NCBI GenBank assembly: GCA_003455715.1
Contig: DMQJ01000296.1
Span: forward strand, 615-10,005
Length of the DNA stretch: 9,391 nucleotides
Direction of reading: 5' to 3'
Source of the DNA: Acidimicrobiaceae bacterium
GTDB lineage: Bacteria > Actinomycetota > Acidimicrobiia > Acidimicrobiales > Ilumatobacteraceae
The notes under the pieces are model-generated. The model was not told the origin of the DNA and did not search any database. It saw only the letters and a program-made list of their open reading frames with translations. The translations under genes were made by a program, and so were the position numbers. Numbering within the stretch: the first letter of the stretch is position 1; each line of letters opens with the position of its first letter. Below, in pieces: positions 1 through 5,213 of this stretch.

Positions 1-349
1 TCGCGAGATGCGACCAGGACGCACCCTGGGCGACCTCGGCGCGGCGATCGACTCGGTGGTGAAGGGCGCTGGCTACGGCAGCCCGCGCGATTACTGCGGG
101 CACGGCATTGGCCGGGCGATGCACGAAGACCCCGACGTGGAGAACCGCGGAACGCCGGGCCGTGGCGCCACATTGGCGGCGGGCGTGGTGTTGGCCATCG
201 AGCCGATGCTGATCGCTGGCGGCCGCTCGGAGGTGGTGGAGCTCGACGACGGCTGGACCGTTGCCACGGCCGATGGTTCACTGGCCGCGCATGTGGAACA
301 CACCGTGCTGGTGGGCGAGCACGGCCCCGAGATCCTCACCCGTCTGTAG
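1..349 (+). CDS. map: Methionine aminopeptidase type I, C-terminal part (5' end outside window)
   Basis: This is the C-terminal half of a type I methionine aminopeptidase, the cytoplasmic dinuclear-metal enzyme that removes the initiator Met from new proteins. The frame is open from base 2, so the gene begins upstream of the window; the ATG at 8 is internal. Numbering from that Met, the family signatures appear in order: YCGHGIG (29-35) with metal ligand His32, the second His39 in MHEDP, AIEPM with metal ligand Glu65, and VEHT with ligand Glu97, followed by the usual EILT tail and TAG stop. These match E. coli MetAP His171, His178, Glu204 and Glu235. The remaining Asp ligands lie upstream and cannot be checked. 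Its last 14 bp overlap the end of the convergent acyltransferase gene. Family call is firm; full length and start are unknown. Confidence 0.95.
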   Translation, partial: REMRPGRTLGDLGAAIDSVVKGAGYGSPRDYCGHGIGRAMHEDPDVENRGTPGRGATLAAGVVLAIEPMLIAGGRSEVVELDDGWTVATADGSLAAHVEHTVLVGEHGPEILTRL

Positions 350-360
350 CTGCGGTCTCG
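328..360. terminator. Weak stem-loop between convergent genes, possible bidirectional terminator
   Basis: The arms CGAGA-t-CC (328-335) and GGTCTCG (354-360) pair over seven base pairs with one bulged base, leaving an 18-base loop. Both converging stop codons (336-338 on the minus strand, 347-349 on the plus strand) lie in this loop. There is no T-run on either side, so this is not a canonical intrinsic terminator. It may be chance in GC-rich DNA; it is listed because no other terminator-like structure is visible between the two genes. Confidence 0.2.
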
Positions 361-2375
361 ATTAGGCCCCACAGCTCGATGACGAGTTGTGTGGCAAACC
401 GAGGATGCAGGTGGTCGGTGTCGATGCGCACCGCGACTCCGTCCACGATGGGGTCGCACACCGGCAGCCGGGGGCAGACGAGTGGAGCCACCGAGATGTG
501 GATGATCCCCGGACGGTCGGCGAGAGCTGAGACGAGGGCAGACTCCTGCGTGTCAGCCTCGTGCGAGGCGACGAACAGGCAGTCCTCCTGGAAGCGTGCG
601 ACCCCGAGGCAGCTCCAGACGTCGAACGGAGCGGTGGGACGAGGCCCCAAGACCACCAGTGTGCGCCCAGGTACGTCCAGCCGGTCGAGCGAATCGATCG
701 ATGCGGCAGTGAGCTCGGCGGCATCGAGTGGGGTGTCGGACCCGCGTGCGGAGACGGCGAACGATGGCTCCAACAGCGGGTGGCCGACCAGCACGACGAT
801 GTCGGGCGACAGCGTCTGCAGCCAGTCGCCGTAGGTGGCCTCCTGCGCAGCGCGGCACGTCTCGGAGTCGAAGGTCGTTGCGAGTCCTTGTTGCCACGGA
901 CAGCCCGCCGTGGTGATGAGGTGCAGCCGCAGGCCGTTCGTCATCGCGACGCTGCGCCATCCAGGGAGGAGATCTCCTGCGTGGCTGTCGCCGATGACCA
1001 ACACGGTTGGCCCGTCGCCGTCGACCACAAGGCAGGTGCGTGTGGCGTCGACGACGTCGTTCTCGCAGGCGTCACCCTTCACTCCAGGGCCGACCCTGGT
1101 GCCTCCGAGATCGTCAGGAATCGGGGTCTGCCCGGCCGACAGGCGACCACCGGCGGTAAAGCCTGGCCGATCCGCGGCCCGCAACATGGTGATGCGATCC
1201 GAGGTGACGAGTGGTGTCACCGCAACTGCGCCAATGGCGACCACAGCAAGCCCTGCCGCCACCGTGCCGAGAGCAGCGGGACGGCGCGCGCTGTGGCGGT
1301 GCACCCAGCCGCGGATCGGTGTCTCCAGTGCGACTGCGCTGAGTCGCGCCAGGCCGATACTGGCGAGCGCGACCACAAGGGTGCGAACCGGTGCCGACGC
1401 CACCACCAGTCGATCGATGGCGACGACGAAGTGCCAGTGCCAGAGGTAGATGGCGTACGAGAGGCCGCCGAGCCACACCATCGATCGCCTGGCGTAGAGC
1501 CCGGCAACCGGGCCGGTCGGGGCCGACGAAAGTGCCCCGATCAAGAGCACCGCGGGCAGCGTGACGAGCAGACCACGCGTGGCGCCGCTGCCGATCGGCT
1601 GCACCGCGAGCCCGACGATGGCAACGGACGAAATCGATGCGACCCAACTCGCCGATCGAGCGGAGATTGTGCGACCACCGGACAGCAGCGCGGCCAGTGC
1701 CGCGCCCCACAGCAACTGGTAGGCGCGGGTGTCGGTGCCGTAGTAGGCGTGGGCCTCGGATCCATGCACCACGACGCGAATGGTCCAGCTCGTGGCTCCG
1801 ACAGCGAGTACTGCGAACAGCCATGCCGGTGGGGTGGCGGTGTGTTGGGTGCGCCTGCTGCGCCGCCACAGCCAGCACAGGAGCACCATGACAATCGGCC
1901 ACAGTACGTAGAACTGTTCCTCGACGGACAGCGACCACATGTGAAGGAACGGCGAGGCTTCGACGGTGGGCCTGAAGTACGACGTGGCCTGGTTGATGAA
2001 GCGCCAGTTGGCGACGTAGAGCAGGGCCGACTGAGCGTCGGTGGCGACATCGGTGCGTTCATTGGGGGAGGAGAGGAATGCGAACAGCAGTCCGCCGCCG
2101 ACGATGGACACCACTGCTGCTGGCAGAAGCCGGGCGGAGCGATGCGCCCAGAAGCGGATGAGCGACACCCGCTGTGGCGTGCGGGCTTCGCGCAGAAGGG
2201 AGCGCGTGATGACGAAGCCAGACAGGACGAAGAAGAGGTCGACACCGAGATGACCTCCACGGAGGAAGTGGAGCCCACCGTGAAAGCCCAGCACCAGCAG
2301 CACGGCGAGGGCCCGAACCCCTTCCAATGGGGCGATGCGCTCCGTGCCGATCGTGGTGATCGGGGTCGAGTTCAT
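336..2375 (-). CDS. Acyltransferase 3 family membrane protein with C-terminal SGNH domain (OafA/OatA-like)
   Basis: A 679-residue two-part acyltransferase of the kind that moves an acyl (often acetyl) group across the membrane onto a surface polysaccharide or peptidoglycan. Residues 1-390 form the multi-pass Acyl_transf_3 domain: GVRALAV (19-25) with Arg21, FH at 31-32, GVDLFFVLSGF (44-54), FWAHRSARLLP (75-85), WSLSVEEQFY (147-156), YYGTDTRA (211-218) and GLSYAIYLWHWH (304-315). Hydrophobic segments end near 390. Residues about 435-679 are an SGNH hydrolase-like domain: GDSHAGD (462-468) with nucleophile Ser464, GCPW (491-494), and a DTDHL block (652-656) supplying Asp652 and His655. The ATG at 2375 overlaps the TGA of pyrC (ATGA) and has no clear Shine-Dalgarno, which suggests translation by coupling from pyrC. 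The substrate cannot be told from sequence. Position as last gene of a pyr operon is unusual. Family and architecture are certain; whether the target is a glycan, peptidoglycan or lipid is not known. Confidence 0.95.
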   Translation of the reverse strand: MNSTPITTIGTERIAPLEGVRALAVLLVLGFHGGLHFLRGGHLGVDLFFVLSGFVITRSLLREARTPQRVSLIRFWAHRSARLLPAAVVSIVGGGLLFAFLSSPNERTDVATDAQSALLYVANWRFINQATSYFRPTVEASPFLHMWSLSVEEQFYVLWPIVMVLLCWLWRRSRRTQHTATPPAWLFAVLAVGATSWTIRVVVHGSEAHAYYGTDTRAYQLLWGAALAALLSGGRTISARSASWVASISSVAIVGLAVQPIGSGATRGLLVTLPAVLLIGALSSAPTGPVAGLYARRSMVWLGGLSYAIYLWHWHFVVAIDRLVVASAPVRTLVVALASIGLARLSAVALETPIRGWVHRHSARRPAALGTVAAGLAVVAIGAVAVTPLVTSDRITMLRAADRPGFTAGGRLSAGQTPIPDDLGGTRVGPGVKGDACENDVVDATRTCLVVDGDGPTVLVIGDSHAGDLLPGWRSVAMTNGLRLHLITTAGCPWQQGLATTFDSETCRAAQEATYGDWLQTLSPDIVVLVGHPLLEPSFAVSARGSDTPLDAAELTAASIDSLDRLDVPGRTLVVLGPRPTAPFDVWSCLGVARFQEDCLFVASHEADTQESALVSALADRPGIIHISVAPLVCPRLPVCDPIVDGVAVRIDTDHLHPRFATQLVIELWGLIETAATDG

Positions 2376-3664
2376 CGAGTGGCGTGGCCGTCGACCACCA
2401 CAGGGTGGCCACGGAAGATGGTGTGGCGCACCTTGCCCCGTACCGTCCGGCCGCCGTAGGGGGTGTTGCGGCTCTTGCTCGCCATGCCCGCCGCACTCAC
2501 CGTCCACTCGTGTGAGGGGTCGAACAGGGCGAGGTTGGCGGGCTCTCCGACCGCCACTGGACGGCCGTGACGGTCGGCCACCCCGGCGATGGCTGCCGGC
2601 TTCCAGCTCAACGCTGCCACCACGGCAGCGGGCGGCATGTCGAGTTCGCTGATCGCCAACGCCAACGCCGTCTCCAAGCCGAGCATGCCGGGTGGCGCCT
2701 GGTCGAGCGGCAACTCCTTGGTGTGCGGGGCGTGCGGAGCGTGGTCGGTGGCGATGGCGTCGATGGTGCCGTCGGCGAGGCCAGCCTTGAGCGCGTCGAT
2801 GTCGGCGCGGGTGCGCAGCGGTGGGTTCACCTTGAACAGCGGGTCGTATCCGGTGAGCATTTCGTCGGTGAGCGTGAAGTGGTGCGGCGCTGCCTCGGCG
2901 GTGACGGGCAGGCCGTCGGCCTTCGCGGCCCGGACCAACTCCACCGAACGTGCCGTGGAGAGGTGCAGGAAGTGCATGCCCACCCCGGTGAGGCGCACCA
3001 GTTCGATGTCGCGGAACAGCATCAACTCCTCGGCCAACGCCGGCCACCCGGGCAGGCCGAGGTGGCTGCAGCAGGCGCCCTCGTGCATGACGGCGCCCTT
3101 GGTGAGCGCCGAGGTCTCGCAGTGCTGGGCCAGTGTGATCCCGAGCGGGCCGGCGTACTCGAGGGCGCGGCGCATGAGCAGCGGGTCTTGCACGCCGTTG
3201 CCGTCGTCGGTGAACAGGCGCACGCCAGCGCCGGCTAGTTCGCCGAACGGTGCCAAGCGTTCGCCCGCGCGGCCGACAGTGATGCAACCCGAGGGCAGCA
3301 CCTCGCACAACCCGGCCCGCTCGCCCTGGGCGCGCACGAACTCCACCACGGCGACAGAGTCGTGCGCGGGGTCGGTGTTGGGCATCGCGACCACCGCGGT
3401 GAACCCACCGAGGGCCGCGCCGCGCGAGCCGGTCTCGATGGTCTCGGCTTCCTCCTTGCCTGGCTCGCGCAGATGCACGTGCAGGTCGACGAAGCCTGGG
3501 CTGACGAAGCAGCCGGTTGCGTCGAGCACGACGTCGCCGTCGCTCGGGGCGAGCGCAGGTGCAACGTCGGCAATGCGACCCGAGGCCGGGTCGACCGCGA
3601 CGTCGGCGCGACGCTCGCCCGTCTGATCGAGCACGGTGCCGCCGGTGATGAGAACCCGAGTCAT
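2372..3664 (-). CDS. pyrC: Dihydroorotase, class I
   Basis: A 430-residue dihydroorotase that interconverts N-carbamoyl-aspartate and dihydroorotate, step three of UMP synthesis, in the cytoplasm. It has the amidohydrolase fold with the class I metal signature DLHVHLREPG (60-69: His62, His64, Arg66), Asp153 in LFTDDGN as the expected bridging ligand (class I enzymes use Asp where class II uses carbamylated Lys), His181 in AQHCE, His234 in FLHLS, NPPLR (280-284) for substrate binding, and catalytic Asp307 in ATDHAPH (305-311). The conserved C-terminal KSRNTPY (397-403) is present. Length is normal for class I. All key residues are intact, so it should be active; class I enzymes such as that of Aquifex associate with PyrB, encoded just upstream. 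The ATG overlaps the pyrB stop (ATGA) and follows AGGGGGAG. The stop overlaps the acyltransferase ATG in the same way. Confidence 0.97.
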   Translation of the reverse strand: MTRVLITGGTVLDQTGERRADVAVDPASGRIADVAPALAPSDGDVVLDATGCFVSPGFVDLHVHLREPGKEEAETIETGSRGAALGGFTAVVAMPNTDPAHDSVAVVEFVRAQGERAGLCEVLPSGCITVGRAGERLAPFGELAGAGVRLFTDDGNGVQDPLLMRRALEYAGPLGITLAQHCETSALTKGAVMHEGACCSHLGLPGWPALAEELMLFRDIELVRLTGVGMHFLHLSTARSVELVRAAKADGLPVTAEAAPHHFTLTDEMLTGYDPLFKVNPPLRTRADIDALKAGLADGTIDAIATDHAPHAPHTKELPLDQAPPGMLGLETALALAISELDMPPAAVVAALSWKPAAIAGVADRHGRPVAVGEPANLALFDPSHEWTVSAAGMASKSRNTPYGGRTVRGKVRHTIFRGHPVVVDGHATR

Positions 3665-4599
3665 TCGCTCCCCCTGAGGTCGCTGCCGGAGCCGAGCACG
3701 CTGAACAGCACGGCCATGCGGACGGCCACCCCGTTGGTGACCTGATTGAGGATGACGCTGCCAGGCAGTTCGGCCGGGTCGACCACCATTTCGACGCCTC
3801 TGTTCATCGGCCCTGGGTGCATCACCAGCGCATGCGGTGCAAGTTGCGCGGCGCGTCGGGAGTCGAGGCCGTACATCGCCGAGTACTCCTCCATCGAGGG
3901 CAGCAGCGCGTCGTCCATCCGCTCGCGCTGCACGCGCAACAGGTACAGAACGTCGACGTGGGGCACCACTGCGTCGAGGTCGTGTGACACCTCCACCGGC
4001 CAGCCCTCGAGCGAAGGCGGCAGAAGAGTGGGCGGGGCGATCAGGGTGACACGAGCGCCCAGGGCGCTGAAGGCCTGCACGTCGCTGCGGGCGACCCGGC
4101 TGTGCCGGATGTCGCCGACGATGGCGATGTGCAACCCGTCGAAACCGTCGCGACGGTTGAGTCCGGTGCGGATGGTGTAGCAGTCGAGCAGTGCCTGCGT
4201 GGGGTGCTGGTGCCAGCCGTCGCCGGCGTTGATGATGGAGGCGTTGGTCCAGCGGGTGATCATCTGGGGTGCCCCGCTGCTCTTGTGTCGCACCACGAAC
4301 GCATCGACCCCCATCGCGGCGATCGTCTCCACCGTGTCGCGCAAGCTCTCGCCCTTGTTCACGCTGCTGCTGCTGACCGCGAAGTTCATCGTGTCGGCGC
4401 TGAGGCGCTTGGCGGCCGTGTCGAAGCTGGTGCGGGTGCGGGTGGAGTCTTCGAAGAACAGGCTCACCACGTTGCGACCACGCAGGGCCGGCACCTTGGG
4501 GATGGGCCTGCCGCTGATCTCCACCATGTGGTCGGTGAGTTCGAGCAGGCCGTGGATGTCGGCGGGGGAGAGGTCGGTGATGGAGAGCAGGTGCTTCAT
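3661..4599 (-). CDS. pyrB: Aspartate carbamoyltransferase catalytic subunit
   Basis: A 312-residue transcarbamylase that makes N-carbamoyl-aspartate from carbamoyl phosphate and aspartate, the committed step of pyrimidine synthesis. Carbamoyl-phosphate binding residues lie in FFEDSTRTRTSF (48-59, with the STRTR core at 52-56), Lys82 sits on the SSSVNKGES (76-84) loop shared with the neighbouring subunit, and WHQHPTQAL (129-137) carries the HPTQ motif. The second, aspartate-binding half has VGDIRHSRVARS (161-172) and MHPGPMNRGVE (260-270). The aspartate-specific features separate it from ornithine carbamoyltransferase. No pyrI regulatory chain is seen in the window, as expected where control is by PyrR. 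The ATG overlaps the pyrR stop (ATGA) and has only a weak G-rich ribosome site. The gene is full length with no damaged motif. Confidence 0.97.
   Translation of the reverse strand: MKHLLSITDLSPADIHGLLELTDHMVEISGRPIPKVPALRGRNVVSLFFEDSTRTRTSFDTAAKRLSADTMNFAVSSSSVNKGESLRDTVETIAAMGVDAFVVRHKSSGAPQMITRWTNASIINAGDGWHQHPTQALLDCYTIRTGLNRRDGFDGLHIAIVGDIRHSRVARSDVQAFSALGARVTLIAPPTLLPPSLEGWPVEVSHDLDAVVPHVDVLYLLRVQRERMDDALLPSMEEYSAMYGLDSRRAAQLAPHALVMHPGPMNRGVEMVVDPAELPGSVILNQVTNGVAVRMAVLFSVLGSGSDLRGSE
3668..3675 (-). promoter_or_regulatory. Ribosome binding site of pyrC
   Basis: On the minus strand AGGGGGAG lies three bases before the ATG of pyrC, inside the last codons of pyrB. Of the three internal junctions of the operon this is the only one with a strong Shine-Dalgarno, so pyrC probably has some independent initiation in addition to coupling through ATGA. 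Confidence 0.6.
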
Positions 4600-5102
4600 C
4601 GCAGCACCACCCCGTCGGCGTTGGCGGCCACCTGCTCGTCACGGCTGGTGGGCAGGTTCTTGCCCACGTAGTCGGGCCGAATGGGCAACTCGCGATGCCC
4701 CCGATCGACCACCACGGCCAACTGCACCGCCCGCGGCCGGCCGTACTCGTTGAGTGCCTCCAACGCGGCGCGCACGGTGCGGCCGGTGAAGAGCACATCG
4801 TCGGTGAGCACCACTACTCGCCCGTCGAGCGGTACGGGAATGTCGGTGACGCTGCCCGGCACGATGGGTCGCAAGCCGACGTCGTCGCGATGGAAGCTCA
4901 CGTCGAGGGCGCCAACGGGCACACGGTGCTGGGCATCGATGCCGGCCAACACGTCGGCGAGGGCTTCGGCGACCCACACCCCTCCGCGCTGCAAACCCAC
5001 CAGCACCACACCGTCGAGGCCGTGGTTGCGTTCGACGATCTCGTGGGCCACCCGGGTGAGGGCTCGGCGCACATCGGCCGCCGACATCACTTCTCTCGCC
5101 AT
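4596..5102 (-). CDS. pyrR: PyrR, pyrimidine operon RNA-binding regulator / uracil phosphoribosyltransferase
   Basis: A 168-residue PyrR. In this family the protein binds pyr leader RNA when loaded with UMP/UTP, and many members also convert uracil and PRPP to UMP. The PRPP loop is VVVLTDDVLFTGRTV (96-110) with the acidic pair Asp101-Asp102. RALTRVAHE (13-21) keeps the Thr, Arg and His that correspond to Bacillus subtilis Thr18, Arg19 and His22. DRGHRELP (133-140) and VGKNLPTS (146-153) are the usual C-terminal signatures. Oddly, the short loop written (I)KTRG in B. subtilis reads LQRGG here (37-41), so the conserved Thr and Arg are changed. The ATG at 5102 is chosen because GAAAGG lies five bases ahead and the PyrR hairpin just before that; Met6 is a less likely start. 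It leads the operon and overlaps pyrB by ATGA. Identity is firm; whether it still has phosphoribosyltransferase activity is open. Confidence 0.96.
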   Translation of the reverse strand: MAREVMSAADVRRALTRVAHEIVERNHGLDGVVLVGLQRGGVWVAEALADVLAGIDAQHRVPVGALDVSFHRDDVGLRPIVPGSVTDIPVPLDGRVVVLTDDVLFTGRTVRAALEALNEYGRPRAVQLAVVVDRGHRELPIRPDYVGKNLPTSRDEQVAANADGVVLR

Positions 5103-5107
5103 GACTG

Positions 5108-5113
5108 CCTTTC
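5108..5113 (-). promoter_or_regulatory. Shine-Dalgarno of pyrR
   Basis: The minus strand reads GAAAGG followed by CAGTC and the ATG of pyrR, a five-base spacing. It fixes the pyrR start. It begins four bases after the PyrR-binding hairpin, so protein bound there would be expected to cover it. Confidence 0.75.
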
Positions 5114-5117
5114 ACGT

Positions 5118-5137
5118 ATCGGCCTCACGGGACCGAT
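5118..5137 (-). promoter_or_regulatory. PyrR-binding RNA hairpin in the pyr leader
   Basis: In the minus-strand transcript AUCGGUC pairs with GGCCGAU (seven pairs, one of them U-G) around a six-base loop CCGUGA. The PyrR site known from Bacillus is ARUCCNGNGAGGYU, with hexaloop CNGNGA and a GG following. Here GGUCCCGUGAGGCC fits every fixed position except the first A (G here) and the last U (C here); these two paired ends change together to a G-C pair, so the stem is kept. The stem is followed by ACGU and then the pyrR Shine-Dalgarno. There is no terminator or antiterminator hairpin in the leader, so control is probably at translation initiation, as described for Mycobacterium smegmatis pyr, and not by attenuation. 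Confidence 0.85.
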
Positions 5138-5153
5138 TTCACGTTCGAGGTGG

Positions 5154-5182
5154 ATGGTAGCCCAGCGGCGCACATCGGCTCC
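5154..5182 (-). promoter_or_regulatory. Candidate pyr operon promoter
   Basis: On the minus strand TACCAT (5159-5154) fits the TAnnnT form of an actinobacterial -10 box. The hexamer 17 bases upstream is GGAGCC (5182-5177), which does not look like a -35 box. Transcription would start near 5147, giving a leader of about 45 bases that contains the complete PyrR hairpin. The support is position plus a loose -10 match only. Confidence 0.3.
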
Positions 5183-5201
5183 GCCGTTGGGTACCGCGCA
5201 C

Positions 5202-5213
5202 TACGCTCGGCTT
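5202..5213 (+). promoter_or_regulatory. Candidate -10 box for a leaderless cotH-like transcript
   Basis: TACGCT (5202-5207) fits TAnnnT and ends six bases before the ATG at 5214. Transcription would therefore start at or next to the ATG. No Shine-Dalgarno is seen between it and the start codon, which agrees with a leaderless mRNA, a common arrangement in Actinobacteria. No good -35 box is visible. Short AT-containing hexamers arise by chance, so this is tentative. Confidence 0.35.

Noticed and set aside
561..2459. 632-residue open frame on the + strand across the acyltransferase gene
   Set aside because: It is antisense to a clearly conserved AT3-SGNH protein, and its translation is rich in Arg, Gly, Asp and His with no fold-like pattern. 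Long antisense frames are expected in high-GC coding DNA.
2376..3308. Extending the acyltransferase upstream to 3308 in its open frame
   Set aside because: The extra 311 residues are an Arg/His-rich shadow of pyrC. The conserved AT3 domain begins right after the ATG at 2375, which overlaps the pyrC stop.
5190..5195. GGTACC palindrome in the intergenic region as an operator
   Set aside because: A six-base palindrome with no flanking symmetry is expected by chance and matches no operator I recognise.
5187..5207. TTGGGT (5187-5192) as a -35 box for the CotH gene
   Set aside because: Only nine bases separate it from the candidate -10 box at 5202, far shorter than the usual 16-19.
4695..5213. 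Extending the CotH gene 173 codons upstream in the same open frame
   Set aside because: The extension is antisense to pyrR and would bury the signal peptide inside the protein. An alternative in-frame ATG at 5154 would add 20 residues before the signal peptide and overlaps the candidate pyr -10 box.
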